Below, one piece after another: positions 19,782 to 30,823 of a stretch of 64,000 bases of DNA (the stretch's first letter is position 1; the number at the start of each line of letters is the position of its first letter). Location of the stretch: positions 62,001 to 126,000 of the forward strand of contig NZ_AUEA01000012.1 of NCBI RefSeq assembly GCF_000425745.1. The letters are read 5' to 3'. The notes below the pieces were generated by a model. The model was not told the DNA's origin. It searched no databases and worked only from the letters and a program-made list of their open reading frames with translations. The translations under genes were made by a program, and so were the position numbers. This stretch comes from Pseudomonas cremoricolorata DSM 17059 = NBRC 16634. Its GTDB lineage: Bacteria > Pseudomonadota > Gammaproteobacteria > Pseudomonadales > Pseudomonadaceae.

Positions 19782-20885
19782 TTAGGCCGACCTTGCAAAC
19801 CAACGTCCGGCTGCGCAGGTAACTCTGCCTTCGAGCTCAAGTTCGGTCAGCGCCGCCAGTACATCGCTCAGCGCCAGACCGCTGCTCAAGGCCAGGCCTT
19901 CACTGGTGTGCGGCGCGGCGTGCAGCAGGGCCAGCAGGGGATGCTCGTTGGGCGCGGTGGTGGTCGGTGCCGGGCTGACGTTCTGCCAACCGCGCAGACT
20001 GTCGAGAATCTGCTCGACGTTTTCCACCAGCAAGGCGCCATCGCGGATCAGCTGATGACAACCCTTGGACCCCGGATGGTGGATCGAGCCGGGGATGGCA
20101 TACACCTCGCGGCCCTGCTCGGCGGCCAGGCGTGCGGTGATCAGCGATCCGCTGGCAAGGCCTGCCTCGACCACCAGCACGCCCAGCGACAGCCCGCTGA
20201 TGATGCGATTACGCCGCGGGAAATTGCCGGGCAGCGGTTCGGCGTCGAGCGGATAGTCCGACACCAGCGCAGACCCACGTTCGGATATCTCGCGCGCCAG
20301 GTCGCGATGGCGCTGTGGATAAAGTTTTTGCAGGCCACTGCCCAGTACCGCGATGGTCTGCCCGCCAGCGTCCAGCGCAGCGCGGTGCACGGCGCCGTCT
20401 ATGCCTAGCGCCAGGCCACTGGTTATGACGAATCCCGCCTTGGCCAGACACCGCGAAAACGCCTTTGCGTTGTCTAGCGCCGGAGGGCTGGCGCGCCGGC
20501 TGCCGATCACTGCCAGTTGCGCACGTTCGAGCAATCGCGGATCACCTGCGACGAACAACAGCGGCGGCGCATCATCGATTTCCTTGAGCAAGGCAGGGTA
20601 GAGGGGGTCGTCCCACATCAGTAAATGCTGGCCGGGACGCTCTAGCCAGGCCATTGCAGCGCTCGCGCCTTCGCGCACCTGAGCACTGCGCCGCGCCTCG
20701 CTGCAACTGGCCGGCAGCCCCAGTGCGCGCCAGGCACCGGCAGGGGCGGCGAAGGCCGAGCAGGCATCGCCGAAGGCGGAGATCAGCGTGAAATAGCGCC
20801 GTGGGCCTATTTCGGGGACGCCGTGCAGACGCAGTCGCGCCTCCAGTTCGGCAGGTGGGCAGAGGTGACAAAAAGGTAAAGGCAT
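19782..20885 (-). CDS. dprA: DNA-processing protein DprA
   Basis: 367 residues. DprA loads RecA on incoming single-stranded DNA during transformation. An N-terminal helical region is followed by the Rossmann-like core (AVIGSRRASPPALDNAKAF, SGLALGIDGAVHRAALDAGG, PRRNRIISGLSLGVLVVEA) and a C-terminal winged-helix segment (about 305-367). All conserved blocks are present. The gene directly upstream in many pseudomonads, a LysM-domain protein, is absent here: only 207 bp separate dprA from divergent def. Confidence 0.93.
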   Translation of the reverse strand: MPLPFCHLCPPAELEARLRLHGVPEIGPRRYFTLISAFGDACSAFAAPAGAWRALGLPASCSEARRSAQVREGASAAMAWLERPGQHLLMWDDPLYPALLKEIDDAPPLLFVAGDPRLLERAQLAVIGSRRASPPALDNAKAFSRCLAKAGFVITSGLALGIDGAVHRAALDAGGQTIAVLGSGLQKLYPQRHRDLAREISERGSALVSDYPLDAEPLPGNFPRRNRIISGLSLGVLVVEAGLASGSLITARLAAEQGREVYAIPGSIHHPGSKGCHQLIRDGALLVENVEQILDSLRGWQNVSPAPTTTAPNEHPLLALLHAAPHTSEGLALSSGLALSDVLAALTELELEGRVTCAAGRWFARSA

Positions 20886-21092
20886 GGCCGATCATCCTTG
20901 CTCAAAGCAGGCCATGCATCCTGCACAACCTGTGGATAACTCTGTTGATAATGCTTTGACAAGCTGTCTACGAGTAAGCCCGAAAAGCGACCTGTGACAC
21001 CCTAGCCGACCTTTGCCAGGTGCCGAATGCGCGGATTACCTTTATTATGTGTGCTCAGTTTTCAACCAAATGCACAGTGACTGCCTGACCTT

Positions 21093-21599
21093 ATGGCCAT
21101 TCTGAACATCCTCGAATTCCCGGACCCGCGCCTGCGCACCGTCGCCAAACCGGTGACGACGTTCGACGACGCCCTGCGCCAGCTGATCGACGACATGTTT
21201 GAAACCATGTACGAAGCGCCCGGCATCGGCCTGGCGGCGACCCAAGTCAACGTGCATGAGCAAGTCGTGGTCATGGACCTCAGCGAAGACCGCAGCGAGC
21301 CGCGGGTCTTCATCAACCCATCGGTCGAGGAACTGACCGACGACATGGGCCAGTACCAGGAAGGTTGCCTGTCGGTGCCGGGCTTCTACGAGAACGTCGA
21401 CCGTCCGTTGCGCGTGCGCATCAAGGCCCAGGACCGCGACGGCAAGCCGTTCGAGCTGGAATGCGAGGGCCTGCTGGCGGTGTGCGTGCAGCACGAGTTC
21501 GATCACCTCAACGGCAAGCTGTTCGTCGATTACCTGTCCCAGCTCAAGCGTGACCGCATCAAGAAGAAGCTGGAAAAACAGCACCGCCAGCAAGCCTGA
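21093..21599 (+). CDS. def: Peptide deformylase
   Basis: 168 residues. Removes the formyl group from N-terminal fMet of nascent proteins. All three metal/active-site motifs are present: [17 protein letters not shown] (Cys ligand) and QHEFDHLNG (HExxH variant giving two His and the catalytic Glu). Divergent from dprA; followed by fmt after 60 bp that contain a strong hairpin. Confidence 0.96.
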   Translation: MAILNILEFPDPRLRTVAKPVTTFDDALRQLIDDMFETMYEAPGIGLAATQVNVHEQVVVMDLSEDRSEPRVFINPSVEELTDDMGQYQEGCLSVPGFYENVDRPLRVRIKAQDRDGKPFELECEGLLAVCVQHEFDHLNGKLFVDYLSQLKRDRIKKKLEKQHRQQA

Positions 21600-21611
21600 T
21601 CCCCACCTTCC

Positions 21612-21645
21612 AGAAGGCTTGCCGCGGCAAGCCTTCTTCTTTTTC
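21612..21645 (+). terminator. Hairpin between def and fmt
   Basis: AGAAGGCTTGCC pairs with GGCAAGCCTTCT (12 bp; the tip opens to a small loop), followed by TCTTTTT. It looks like an intrinsic terminator or attenuator that would lower read-through from def into fmt. Confidence 0.7.
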
Positions 21646-21659
21646 CAAGCGAGAACGTC

Positions 21660-22592
21660 ATGCGCATTGTCTTCGCAGGCACCCCCGAGTTTGCCGCCGA
21701 ACACCTCAAGGCCCTGCTCGACAGCCCCTACCAGGTGGTGGCCGTCTACACCCAGCCCGACCGTCCTGCCGGTCGTGGGCAAAAGCTCATGCCCAGCCCG
21801 GTCAAGCAACTGGCCAGCGCCCATGACATTCCGGTGCTGCAACCGCCGACCTTGCGCAATGCCGAGGCCCAGGCCGAACTCGCCGCGTTACAGCCCGACC
21901 TGATGGTGGTGGTCGCCTACGGGCTGATTCTGCCGCAGGCGGTGCTCGACATCCCGCGCCTGGGCTGCATCAACAGCCATGCCTCGCTGCTGCCGCGCTG
22001 GCGCGGCGCCGCGCCGATCCAACGGGCTGTACAGGCTGGCGATGCCGAAAGCGGGGTAACCGTGATGCGCATGGAGGCGGGCCTGGACACCGGGCCGATG
22101 CTGCTCAAGGTCTGCACGCCGATCAGCGCGGAAGACACCGGCGGCAGCCTGCACGACCGCCTGGCGGCCATGGGCCCGGACGCCGTGATCCAGGCCATTG
22201 CCGGCCTGGCCGATGGCAGCCTGCACGGCGAGGTACAGGACGATGCCCTGGCCACCTACGCGCACAAGCTCAACAAGGATGAAGCGCGCCTCGACTGGAG
22301 CCGCCCGGCCTTGGAACTGGAGCGTCTGGTGCGCGCCTTCAACCCTTGGCCGGTGTGCCACAGCACGCTGGATGGTGACACCGTCAAGGTGCTTGCGGCG
22401 ACGTTGGCCGAGGGCAAGGGTGAGCCAGGCGAAGTCCTCGCCGCGAGCAAGGATGGCCTACTGGTGGCCTGTGGCGAGCAGGCCCTGCGCCTGACCCGTC
22501 TGCAACTGCCGGGCGGCAAGGCGCTGGCTTTCAGCGATCTGTTCAACAGCCGCCGTGAGCACTTCGCTGCCGGCAAGGTGCTGGGCCAATGA
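21660..22592 (+). CDS. fmt: Methionyl-tRNA formyltransferase
   Basis: 310 residues. Formylates initiator Met-tRNA using 10-formyl-THF. Conserved parts: [16 protein letters not shown], the tRNA-binding loop PAGRGQKL, the folate/catalytic block [20 protein letters not shown], then [16 protein letters not shown]; a C-terminal OB-fold follows from about residue 205. Its stop overlaps the rsmB start by 4 bases. Confidence 0.97.
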   Translation: MRIVFAGTPEFAAEHLKALLDSPYQVVAVYTQPDRPAGRGQKLMPSPVKQLASAHDIPVLQPPTLRNAEAQAELAALQPDLMVVVAYGLILPQAVLDIPRLGCINSHASLLPRWRGAAPIQRAVQAGDAESGVTVMRMEAGLDTGPMLLKVCTPISAEDTGGSLHDRLAAMGPDAVIQAIAGLADGSLHGEVQDDALATYAHKLNKDEARLDWSRPALELERLVRAFNPWPVCHSTLDGDTVKVLAATLAEGKGEPGEVLAASKDGLLVACGEQALRLTRLQLPGGKALAFSDLFNSRREHFAAGKVLGQ

Positions 22593-23899
22593 ATCCACGT
22601 CTGGCTGCCGCCCGCGCGCTTGCCGCCGTGCTCAGCGGCAAGGCCTCGCTCAACAGCGCACTGCCGGCGCAACTGGACAAGGTCGAGGAACGCGACCGCG
22701 GCCTGACCCAAGACCTCGCCTTCGGCACCGCACGCTGGCAGCCGCGCCTGGAACTGCTCGCCGCGCAGCTGCTGCAAAAGCCGTTCAAGGCCGCCGATGC
22801 CGATGTGCAAGCGCTGCTGCTGGTCGGCCTGTACCAGCTGTTCTACACGCGCATCCCGGCCCACGCCGCCCTGGGCGAAACCGTGGGTTGTGCCGACAAG
22901 CTGAAAAAGCCCTGGGCCAAAAGCCTGCTCAACGCCGTGCTGCGCCGCGCCCAGCGCGAAGGTGAAGCGCTGCTGGCCAACATGCAGCGCGATCCGGTGG
23001 TGCGTACCGCCCACCCGCGCTGGCTGCAAAAGCAGCTCAAGGCCTTCTGGCCCGAGCAGTGGGAGGCCATCTGCGCTGCCAACAACGCCCATCCGCCGAT
23101 GATTCTGCGGGTCAACCGCCGCCACCATTCTCGCGACGCCTACCTGGCCTTGCTGGACCAGGCTGGCATCGGCGCCAGCGCCTGTCGCTACAGCCGCGAC
23201 GGCATCGTGCTCGATACGCCGTGCGATGTGCGTGGCCTGCCGGGCTTCGCCGAGGGCTGGATCAGCGTGCAGGATGAAGCCGCACAGCTGTCGGCCGACC
23301 TGCTCGAACTGGCCCCCGGCCAGCGCGTGCTCGACGCCTGCTGCGCGCCGGGTGGCAAGACCTGCCATCTGCTCGAAGCCGAGCCGGGCCTTGCCCAGAT
23401 GGTCGCCATCGACCTGGAAGCCAAGCGCCTGACCCGCGTCCGGGAAAACCTCGCGCGTCTGCAGCTCGATGCACAACTGATCGCCTGCGACGCCCGCGAC
23501 ACCGCAAGCTGGTGGGATGGCACGCCGTTCCAGCGCATCCTGCTCGACGCACCGTGCTCGGCGACTGGGGTGATCCGTCGTCACCCAGACATCAAGCTGA
23601 CCCGCCAGGCCGATGACATTCCTGCCCTGGCCAGCCTGCAAGGTGAGCTGCTCGACGCCCTGTGGCCTACCCTCGAGGTAGGCGGCATGCTGCTCTACGC
23701 CACCTGCTCCAGCCTGCCCACCGAGAACACCGAGGTCATCGCCGCGTTCCTTTCGCGCACCCCCGGCGCCCGAGAGCTGGACCTGGCCACCGAGGCCGGC
23801 CTGCGCCAGCCCCACGGCCGCCAGTTGCTGGCCCAGGAAGGCGGGCACGATGGCTTCTACTACGCCAAGCTGATCAAGATCGCCGCCTCGCGCGGATAA
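22589..23899 (+). CDS. rsmB: 16S rRNA m5C967 methyltransferase
   Basis: 436 residues. An N-terminal NusB-like RNA-binding domain (about 1-140) precedes a SAM methyltransferase domain. The SAM loop is [15 protein letters not shown]; the catalytic Cys pair lies in [16 protein letters not shown] (PC motif) and [14 protein letters not shown]. Starts at ATG overlapping the fmt stop, so the two are co-translated. Confidence 0.95.
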   Translation: MNPRLAAARALAAVLSGKASLNSALPAQLDKVEERDRGLTQDLAFGTARWQPRLELLAAQLLQKPFKAADADVQALLLVGLYQLFYTRIPAHAALGETVGCADKLKKPWAKSLLNAVLRRAQREGEALLANMQRDPVVRTAHPRWLQKQLKAFWPEQWEAICAANNAHPPMILRVNRRHHSRDAYLALLDQAGIGASACRYSRDGIVLDTPCDVRGLPGFAEGWISVQDEAAQLSADLLELAPGQRVLDACCAPGGKTCHLLEAEPGLAQMVAIDLEAKRLTRVRENLARLQLDAQLIACDARDTASWWDGTPFQRILLDAPCSATGVIRRHPDIKLTRQADDIPALASLQGELLDALWPTLEVGGMLLYATCSSLPTENTEVIAAFLSRTPGARELDLATEAGLRQPHGRQLLAQEGGHDGFYYAKLIKIAASRG

Positions 23900-23921
23900 C
23901 CAGAAAAGGTACGACTAGCCG

Positions 23922-25295
23922 ATGAAGATCATCATTCTCGGCGCCGGCCAGGTAGGCGGCACACTCGCAGAGAACCTCGCCAGCGAGGCCAACGACATCA
24001 CCGTGGTGGACACCGACGGCGAACGCCTGCGCGACCTCGGCGACCGCCTCGACATCCGCACCGTGCAAGGCCGCGGCTCGCTACCCACGGTGCTGCGTCA
24101 GGCCGGTGCCGATGACGCCGACATGCTGGTGGCGGTAACCAACAGTGACGAGACCAATATGGTCGCCTGCCAGGTCGCCTACACCCTGTTCCACACCCCG
24201 ACCAAGATCGCCCGTGTGCGCGAATCGTCGTACCTGAGCCGCGCCGAGCTGTTCGACAACGAAGCCATTCCAGTGGATGTGCTGATCAGCCCCGAGCAAG
24301 TGGTGACCAACTACATCAAGCGTCTGATCGAACAGCCCGGCGCCCTGCAGGTGATCGACTTCGCCGGCGGCAAAGCGCAGCTGGTGGCGGTCAAGGCGTA
24401 CTACGGGGGTCCGTTGGTCGGCCAGCAGCTGCGCCAGATTCGTGCGCACATGCCCAACGTCGACACCCGGGTGGCGGCGATCTTCCGTCGCGATCGCTCG
24501 ATCACGCCCCAGGGCGATACGGTGATCGAGGCCGACGACGAAGTGTTCTTCATCGCGGCCAAGCGCGACATCCGCGCGGTAATGGGCGAGCTGCGCAATA
24601 TCGACGAAAGCAACAAGCGGGTGGTGATCGCCGGTGGTGGGCAGATTGGCGAGCGCCTGGCCGAGGCCATCGAAAGCCGCTACCAGGTGAAGATCATCGA
24701 AGTCAGCCCGGCGCGCTGCCGGCACCTGTCCGACACCTTGGAAAGCACCGTGGTGCTGCAAGGCAGCGCTTCGGATCGCGACCTGATGCTGGAAGAGAAC
24801 ATCGCCGAAGCGGATATCTTCCTGGCGCTGACCAACGACGATGAGGCCAACATCATGTCGTCGCTGCTGGCCAAGCGCCTGGGTGCGCGCAAGGTGATGA
24901 CGCTGATCAACAACCCGGCCTACGTCGACCTGGTGCAAGGCGGCGACATCGACATCGCCATCAGCCCGCAGCTGGCCACCATCGGCACCTTGCTGGCGCA
25001 TGTGCGGCGTGGCGATATCGTCAGCGTGCACTCACTGCGCCGCGGCGCGGCCGAGGCCATCGAGGCTGTGGCCCATGGCGATGCCAAGTCGAGCAAAGTG
25101 GTGGGCAAGGCCATCGCGCAGATCTCGCTGCCACCTGGCACCACCATCGGCGCCATCATCCGTGCCGAGCAGGTACTGATCGCCCACGACGTGACGGTGA
25201 TCGAAAGTGGCGACCACGTGATTCTGTTCGTTGTGGATAAAAAGCACATTCGCGACGTGGAGAAACTGTTCCACGTCGGCCTGAGTTTCTTCTAG
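23922..25295 (+). CDS. trkA: Trk potassium-uptake regulatory subunit TrkA
   Basis: 457 residues with two RCK halves, each with a Rossmann NAD-binding loop ([16 protein letters not shown] at residue 2; [16 protein letters not shown] at about 233) and a TrkA-C domain. Peripheral membrane protein that gates the TrkH/TrkG channel in response to nucleotides. Last member of the def-fmt-rsmB-trkA run; 22 bp after rsmB. Confidence 0.96.
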   Translation: MKIIILGAGQVGGTLAENLASEANDITVVDTDGERLRDLGDRLDIRTVQGRGSLPTVLRQAGADDADMLVAVTNSDETNMVACQVAYTLFHTPTKIARVRESSYLSRAELFDNEAIPVDVLISPEQVVTNYIKRLIEQPGALQVIDFAGGKAQLVAVKAYYGGPLVGQQLRQIRAHMPNVDTRVAAIFRRDRSITPQGDTVIEADDEVFFIAAKRDIRAVMGELRNIDESNKRVVIAGGGQIGERLAEAIESRYQVKIIEVSPARCRHLSDTLESTVVLQGSASDRDLMLEENIAEADIFLALTNDDEANIMSSLLAKRLGARKVMTLINNPAYVDLVQGGDIDIAISPQLATIGTLLAHVRRGDIVSVHSLRRGAAEAIEAVAHGDAKSSKVVGKAIAQISLPPGTTIGAIIRAEQVLIAHDVTVIESGDHVILFVVDKKHIRDVEKLFHVGLSFF

Positions 25296-25306
25296 GGAGA
25301 ACAGCC

Positions 25307-25615
25307 ATGCGCGAGTCGTTGGAAAAAATGCTGGCCAAGGGTGTGGATAACCCGCTGCTGCGCTTCGGCCTGGGCAAGGCCTGGCTCGACGAAGGACACG
25401 GCGCCGAGGCCGCGGTGCACCTGGCGCGCTGCGTCGAGCAGGACCCGAAGTATTCGGCCGCCTGGAAGCTGCTGGGCAAGGCTCACCAGCTGGCAGGCGA
25501 CCCGACCGCCGCACGTAGCGCCTGGCAGCAAGGCATCACTGCCGCCCAGGCCCACGGCGACAAACAGGCCGAGAAAGAGATGACTGTCTTCCTAAAGAAA
25601 CTCAAACCCCTGTAG
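25307..25615 (+). CDS. Small TPR-like protein
   Basis: 102 residues, 11 bp after trkA. Pattern NPLLRFGLGKAWLDEGHGAE, AVHLARCVEQDPKYSAAWKL and LGKAHQLAGDPTAARSAWQQ is two tetratricopeptide-like helical hairpins; the C-terminus is Lys-rich. Probably a protein-protein interaction module. The position after trkA is conserved in Pseudomonas; partner unknown. Confidence 0.8.
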   Translation: MRESLEKMLAKGVDNPLLRFGLGKAWLDEGHGAEAAVHLARCVEQDPKYSAAWKLLGKAHQLAGDPTAARSAWQQGITAAQAHGDKQAEKEMTVFLKKLKPL

Positions 25616-25668
25616 GGGCGAGCGCTCCGGCGGTCAGGCGGTCCGGCGCTCCCGCGCTCATACATCAA

Positions 25669-26556
25669 TCAGTACCAGCGGTCTTCACCGGCCGGACGTT
25701 TCTTGAAGCGCTTCATGCTCCACATGTACTGGCTCGGATAGGCCCGCACATAACGCTCGACCACCTTGCTCATGGCCGCCGCCGATTCGGTCACATCAAG
25801 GCTGTACATCGCTTCCGGCGCCGCCTCGATGATGGCGCGAAAACCCGAGCCGTCGGGCAGCCGCACGGCATGCAGGAACACCCCGACCGCCTTGCCGCCG
25901 GCGAGCATGTTCGGCACGAACTTGCTGGTCAGCGCCTGGGTACCGAGGAAGGGCACGAACACCCCGGCCGATTCCGCCGGCTCAGGGTCGGCCGGAATCC
26001 CCACCTGACCACCCCGGCGCACTTCCTTGATGATGCTGAGAATGCCTTCCTTGGTCGACGGCGCCACACGGTTGCCCATCTGCACCCGTTGCTCGCGCAG
26101 CAGGTCGTCCACCGCTTTGAGCTTGGGCGGGCGATAGAAGATGATCGGCTTGCACTGGTTGCAATAGAAGTGATTGAGCACTTCCCAGTTGCCCAGATGG
26201 CTGGTGATACCGACCACGCCTTTGCCCGAGGCCAACGCCTCCTGCAACACCTCAAGGCCTTCGACCTCCTTGACCAGATCGATCGAGCGCTGCGGCGGCC
26301 AGATCCACGCACAGGCGCTTTCCACGAACGACTTGGCGATGTCCTGCAGGGCACGTCCCACCAGTTGCTCGCGCTCGGCGGGGTTCATCTCCGGAAAGCA
26401 CTTGGCCAAGTTGATTCGCACCACCTTGCGCGAACCATTGGGCAACTTCCACATCAGCCAACCGATGCCGGCGCCGACACGCTGCACCGCACACCACGGA
26501 AGCTTGGCGAACAGGCGCAGCGCCCCGACCATCAGGGCGCCTTTGAATTTTTCCAC
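25669..26556 (-). CDS. lpxL: Lipid A late acyltransferase (HtrB/LpxL family)
   Basis: About 295 residues from a GTG at 26556 with an AAGGAA ribosome site; the frame continues to an unlikely ATG at 26625. Transfers a fatty acyl chain from acyl-ACP to the lipid A precursor at the inner membrane. The catalytic His-x4-Glu is HLGNWE; an N-terminal hydrophobic segment and FYRPPKLKAVDDLLREQR also fit. Pseudomonas carries more than one homologue, so the exact acylation position cannot be read. Confidence 0.88.
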   Translation of the reverse strand: MEKFKGALMVGALRLFAKLPWCAVQRVGAGIGWLMWKLPNGSRKVVRINLAKCFPEMNPAEREQLVGRALQDIAKSFVESACAWIWPPQRSIDLVKEVEGLEVLQEALASGKGVVGITSHLGNWEVLNHFYCNQCKPIIFYRPPKLKAVDDLLREQRVQMGNRVAPSTKEGILSIIKEVRRGGQVGIPADPEPAESAGVFVPFLGTQALTSKFVPNMLAGGKAVGVFLHAVRLPDGSGFRAIIEAAPEAMYSLDVTESAAAMSKVVERYVRAYPSQYMWSMKRFKKRPAGEDRWY

Positions 26557-26596
26557 AGGTGCATTCCTTCTAGCTGCAAGCCGCGCATTGTACCCG

Positions 26597-27148
26597 TCAG
26601 CGCACCAGCGCGGCGTAGCGATCACAATCGGTGGTGTGGTCCATGACCATGCCGGTCGCCTGCATGAAGGCGTAGCAGATGGTCGGGCCGACGAAGGTGA
26701 AACCGGCCTTCTTCATGGCCTTGCTCATGGCCACGGCCTCGTCGGTGCTCACCGGAATGTCGCTGCGCCCGGTGAAGTGATTGATTTTCGGCTCGCCGCC
26801 GACGAACGACCACAGCCACTCGGCCGGGTTGTCCAGCGCCAGCCAGGCCCGGGCGTTGCGGCGCACGGCGTTGAGCTTGAGGCGGTTGCGAATGATGCCG
26901 GGGTCGAGCATCAGTTCCTCGATGCGTTCATCGCTCATCTGCGCCAGTCGTACCGGGTCGAAGCCATACAGCACCTCGCGATAGCGCTCGCGTTTGCGCA
27001 GCACGGTGATCCACGACAAGCCCGCCTGGAACCCTTCGAGCAAAAGCATCTCGAAGAGCAACGCCGGATCACGCCGCGGCGTGCCCCACTCATGGTCGTG
27101 GTAGGCCTGGTACAACGGGTCGTCGGTACACCAAAAGCAGCGTGGCAT
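26597..27148 (-). CDS. tag: 3-methyladenine DNA glycosylase I
   Basis: 183 residues. Excises 3-methyladenine from DNA. The zinc snap is visible: Cys4 with His17 (in YHDHEWG) at the N-terminus and HTTDC at the C-terminus. The catalytic/base-pocket region EMLLLEGFQAGLSW and the helix-hairpin region are intact. Divergent from glyQ, the conserved Pseudomonas arrangement. Confidence 0.95.
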   Translation of the reverse strand: MPRCFWCTDDPLYQAYHDHEWGTPRRDPALLFEMLLLEGFQAGLSWITVLRKRERYREVLYGFDPVRLAQMSDERIEELMLDPGIIRNRLKLNAVRRNARAWLALDNPAEWLWSFVGGEPKINHFTGRSDIPVSTDEAVAMSKAMKKAGFTFVGPTICYAFMQATGMVMDHTTDCDRYAALVR

Positions 27149-27231
27149 AAGGCTCCAAGCAGTAGAGGGCGAGGCGAATCGGGTTATACTCCCGCTCTTT
27201 ACATCCGCATCCCCAGATACAGGTGAATTTC

Positions 27232-28179
27232 GTGAGCCAGCCTACGCCAGCCGTGCGTACCTTCCAAGACCTGATCCTCGCCCTGCAGAAGTACTGGGCC
27301 GAGCAAGGTTGTGTGGTGCTTCAGCCCTACGATATGGAAGTAGGCGCCGGCACTTTCCACACTGCTACCTTCCTGCGCGCCGTCGGCCCGGAAACCTGGA
27401 ACGCTGCCTACGTGCAGCCGAGCCGTCGCCCTGGCGACGGACGGTACGGTGAAAACCCCAACCGCCTGCAGCACTACTACCAGTTCCAGGTAGTGCTCAA
27501 GCCGAACCCGGCCAACTTCCAGGAGCTGTACCTCGGCTCGCTGAAGGCGATCGGCCTGGACCCGCTGGTGCACGACATCCGCTTCGTCGAAGACAACTGG
27601 GAATCGCCAACCCTCGGTGCCTGGGGCCTGGGCTGGGAAATCTGGCTCAACGGCATGGAAGTGTCGCAGTTCACCTACTTCCAGCAGGTTGGCGGCATCG
27701 AGTGCTATCCGGTCACCGGCGAAATCACCTACGGCCTCGAGCGCCTGGCGATGTACATCCAGGGCGTCGACTCGGTGTATGACCTGGTCTGGGCCGACGG
27801 CCCGTTCGGCGTGGTCACCTATGGCGATGTGTTCCACCAGAACGAAGTCGAGCAATCGACTTACAACTTCGAGCACGCCAACGTCGAAAAACTGTTCGAA
27901 CTGTTCGACTTCTACGAAAGCGAAGCGAACCGTCTGATCAAGCTCGACCTGCCACTGCCCACCTATGAAATGGTCCTGAAGGCCTCGCACACCTTCAACC
28001 TGCTCGATGCTCGCCGCGCCATCTCGGTGACCGAGCGCCAGCGCTACATCCTGCGCGTGCGCACCCTGGCCCGCGACGTGGCGCAAAGCTACCTGCAGGC
28101 ACGTGCACGCCTGGGCTTCCCGATGGCGACCCCTGAACTGCGAGACGAAGTGTTGGCCAAGCTGGAGGTTGCACAATGA
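27232..28179 (+). CDS. glyQ: Glycyl-tRNA synthetase alpha subunit
   Basis: 315 residues from GTG 27232 ([22 protein letters not shown] ribosome site five bases before); an in-frame GTG at 27223 is the alternative. Class II catalytic subunit. Conserved [40 protein letters not shown] and [20 protein letters not shown]. Works as alpha2-beta2 with GlyS, whose start overlaps its stop by 4 bases. Confidence 0.97.
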   Translation: MSQPTPAVRTFQDLILALQKYWAEQGCVVLQPYDMEVGAGTFHTATFLRAVGPETWNAAYVQPSRRPGDGRYGENPNRLQHYYQFQVVLKPNPANFQELYLGSLKAIGLDPLVHDIRFVEDNWESPTLGAWGLGWEIWLNGMEVSQFTYFQQVGGIECYPVTGEITYGLERLAMYIQGVDSVYDLVWADGPFGVVTYGDVFHQNEVEQSTYNFEHANVEKLFELFDFYESEANRLIKLDLPLPTYEMVLKASHTFNLLDARRAISVTERQRYILRVRTLARDVAQSYLQARARLGFPMATPELRDEVLAKLEVAQ

Positions 28180-30230
28180 GTGCTCAAGATTTCCTGGTAG
28201 AACTGGGCACCGAAGAACTGCCACCCAAGGTTCTTACCAGCCTCGGCGACGCCTTCCTGGCCGGTATCGAAAAGGGCCTGCAGGCCGCAGGCCTGAACTA
28301 CACCGGCAAGCAGGTGTATGCCGCACCGCGCCGCCTGGCCGTGCTGATTCGCCAGCTCGACGCCCAGCAGCCCGACCGCAGCATCAATATCGACGGCCCG
28401 CCGCGCCAGGCAGCCTTCGATGCCGACGGCAACCCGACCCAGGCCGCCCTGGGCTTTGCCAAGAAATGCGGTGTCGAGCTGGCCGAAATCGACCAGAGCG
28501 GCGCCAAGCTGCGTTTCTCCCAGCACATCCCGGGCAAGGCCACCAGCAGCCTGCTGGCGACCATCGTCCAGGATTCGCTCAACGACCTGCCGATTCCCAA
28601 GCGCATGCGCTGGGCCGCCAGCCGTGAAGAATTCGTACGCCCGCCACAGTGGCTGGTGATGCTGTTCGGCGAGCAGGTGATCGACTGCACCGTGCTGTCC
28701 AAGCACGCCGGCCGTCATTCCCGTGGTCACCGTTTCCACCACCCGGAAGAAGTGCTCATCAGCGCCCCGGCCAACTACGCCGAAGACTTGCGCAAAGCCT
28801 ACGTCATCGCTGATTTTGCCGAACGTCGCGCGCTGATCGCCAAGCGCACCGACGAGCTGGCCGCCCAGCAGAACGGCACCGCCATCGTGCCGCCGTCGCT
28901 GCTCGATGAAGTCACCGCGCTGGTCGAGTGGCCTGTGCCACTGGTGTGCTCGTTCGAGGAACGTTTCCTCGAAGTGCCCCAGGAAGCGCTGATCACCACC
29001 ATGCAGGACAACCAGAAGTATTTCTGCCTGCTCGACAGCCAGGGCAAGCTGCTGCCGCGCTTCATCACCGTCGCCAACGTCGAGAGCCGCGATCCGCAGC
29101 AGATCGTCCACGGCAATGAAAAAGTCGTGCGCCCGCGTCTGACCGACGCCGAGTTCTTCTTCAAGCAAGACAAGAAGCAGCCTCTGGAAACCTTCAACGA
29201 GCGGTTGAAGAACGTGGTCTTCCAGGCCCAGCTGGGCAGCGTCTACGACAAGGCCGCGCGGGTCTCCAAGCTGGCTGCGCTGATTGCCCCGCACATCGGT
29301 GGTGATGCCGCCCGTGCCGCGCGTGCCGGTCTGCTCTCCAAGTGCGACCTGGCCACCGAGATGGTCGGCGAGTTCCCCGAGATGCAAGGCATCGCCGGTT
29401 ACTACTACGCCGTCAACGACGGTGAGCCGGAAGACGTCGCCCTGGCCCTCAACGAGCAGTACATGCCGCGTGGCGCGGGCGCCGAACTACCCAGCACGCT
29501 GACCGGTGCTGCCGTCGCCATCGCCGACAAGCTCGACACCCTGGTTGGCATCTTCGGCATCGGCATGCTGCCGACCGGCAGCAAAGACCCGTACGCACTG
29601 CGCCGCGCGGCGCTGGGCGTGCTGCGTATTCTCATCGAGAAGAAACTCGACCTCGACCTGACCGAAGCCGTGCGCTTTGCCGTCGCTCAGTTCGGCACCA
29701 CGGTCAAGACCCAGGGCCTGGCCGAGCAAGTGCTGGAATTCATCTTCGACCGCCTGCGCGCGCGCTACGAAGACGAAGGCATCGACGTCGCCACCTACCT
29801 GTCGGTGCGTGCCCTCAAGCCCACCTCGGCACTGGACTTCGATCAGCGCGTGCAGGCCGTACAGGCCTTCCGCAAGTTGCCGGAAGCCGATGCCCTGGCT
29901 GCGGTCAACAAGCGCGTGTCGAACCTGCTGAGCAAGGCCGAAGGCGCCATCGCTGCGCAGGTCGAGCCGAAGTACTTCGACAACGCCAACGAGTTCTCGC
30001 TGTATTCGGCCATCCAGCAGGCCGACCACGCCGTGCAACCGATGGCCGCAGCACGTCAGTACAGCGAGAGCCTGGCGCGCCTGGCAGCCTTGCGTGAACC
30101 GGTCGATGCCTTCTTCGAAGCGGTGATGGTCAACGCCGAGGACGCCAAGGTACGCGCCAACCGCTACGCCTTGCTCAGCCGCCTGCGCGGGCTGTTCCTG
30201 GGTGTTGCCGATATCTCGTTGCTGGGGTAA
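28176..30230 (+). CDS. glyS: Glycyl-tRNA synthetase beta subunit
   Basis: 684 residues, normal length. Starts [19 protein letters not shown]. Binds tRNA(Gly) and completes the alpha2-beta2 enzyme. Contains the HD-like core block ([19 protein letters not shown]) and the C-terminal anticodon-binding DALR-like region. Downstream gmhB starts 3 bp after. Confidence 0.97.
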   Translation: MSAQDFLVELGTEELPPKVLTSLGDAFLAGIEKGLQAAGLNYTGKQVYAAPRRLAVLIRQLDAQQPDRSINIDGPPRQAAFDADGNPTQAALGFAKKCGVELAEIDQSGAKLRFSQHIPGKATSSLLATIVQDSLNDLPIPKRMRWAASREEFVRPPQWLVMLFGEQVIDCTVLSKHAGRHSRGHRFHHPEEVLISAPANYAEDLRKAYVIADFAERRALIAKRTDELAAQQNGTAIVPPSLLDEVTALVEWPVPLVCSFEERFLEVPQEALITTMQDNQKYFCLLDSQGKLLPRFITVANVESRDPQQIVHGNEKVVRPRLTDAEFFFKQDKKQPLETFNERLKNVVFQAQLGSVYDKAARVSKLAALIAPHIGGDAARAARAGLLSKCDLATEMVGEFPEMQGIAGYYYAVNDGEPEDVALALNEQYMPRGAGAELPSTLTGAAVAIADKLDTLVGIFGIGMLPTGSKDPYALRRAALGVLRILIEKKLDLDLTEAVRFAVAQFGTTVKTQGLAEQVLEFIFDRLRARYEDEGIDVATYLSVRALKPTSALDFDQRVQAVQAFRKLPEADALAAVNKRVSNLLSKAEGAIAAQVEPKYFDNANEFSLYSAIQQADHAVQPMAAARQYSESLARLAALREPVDAFFEAVMVNAEDAKVRANRYALLSRLRGLFLGVADISLLG

Positions 30231-30233
30231 GCC

Positions 30234-30761
30234 TTGAAACTGCTGATTCTCGATCGGGACGGGGTGATCAATTTCGACTCCGACGCCTATATCAAGTCGG
30301 TGGAGGAATGGATTCCCATCCCCGGCTCGATCGAGGCCATTGCGCAACTGAGCAAGGCCGGCTGGACGGTGGCCGTCGCCACCAACCAGTCGGGCATCGC
30401 TCGCGGTTACTACCCGCTCACCACCCTCGAAGCCATGCATACGCGCTTGCGCGAGCTGGTGGCCGAGCAGGGCGGCGAGCTCGGGCTTGTCGTGTATTGC
30501 CCACATGGTCCGGATGAGCACTGCGCGTGCCGCAAACCGAAGCCGGGCATGCTCAAGGCGATTGCCGAGCATTATCAGCAGGATCTGGCCGGCGTCTGGT
30601 TCGTCGGCGACAGCCGCGGCGACCTTGACGCTGCCGTGGCGGTTGATGCACAACCGGTGCTGGTCAAGACCGGTAAAGGTGAGCAGACCCTGAGCAAGGG
30701 TGTGCCGCAACACACCTTGATCTACCCAGACCTGGCGTCCGTCGCCAGGGCCCTACTTTAA
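30234..30761 (+). CDS. gmhB: D-glycero-beta-D-manno-heptose-1,7-bisphosphate 7-phosphatase
   Basis: 175 residues from a TTG start 3 bp after glyS. HAD phosphatase of ADP-heptose synthesis for LPS core. Motif I is LILDRDGVINFDSD, motif II ATNQSG, and a zinc loop CPHGPDEHCACRKPKPGM distinguishes GmhB from other HADs. Motif IV GDSRGDLDAA is present. Confidence 0.94.
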   Translation: MKLLILDRDGVINFDSDAYIKSVEEWIPIPGSIEAIAQLSKAGWTVAVATNQSGIARGYYPLTTLEAMHTRLRELVAEQGGELGLVVYCPHGPDEHCACRKPKPGMLKAIAEHYQQDLAGVWFVGDSRGDLDAAVAVDAQPVLVKTGKGEQTLSKGVPQHTLIYPDLASVARALL

Positions 30762-30762
30762 A

Positions 30763-30787
30763 AACGCTGCGCCTGGCGCGCAGCGTT
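30763..30787 (+). terminator. Hairpin after gmhB
   Basis: AACGCTGCGC and GCGCAGCGTT form a 10-bp stem with a five-base loop just past the gmhB stop. No clear T-run, so partial termination before plsC is possible. Confidence 0.4.
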
Positions 30788-30823
30788 CTCACGCGGGCAG
30801 GCCCCGCCACGGTACATGTCACT

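Noticed and set aside
22256..23848. 530-codon antisense frame opposite fmt/rsmB
   Set aside because: It lies wholly antisense to two intact conserved genes, and its composition is that of a shadow frame in GC-rich DNA.
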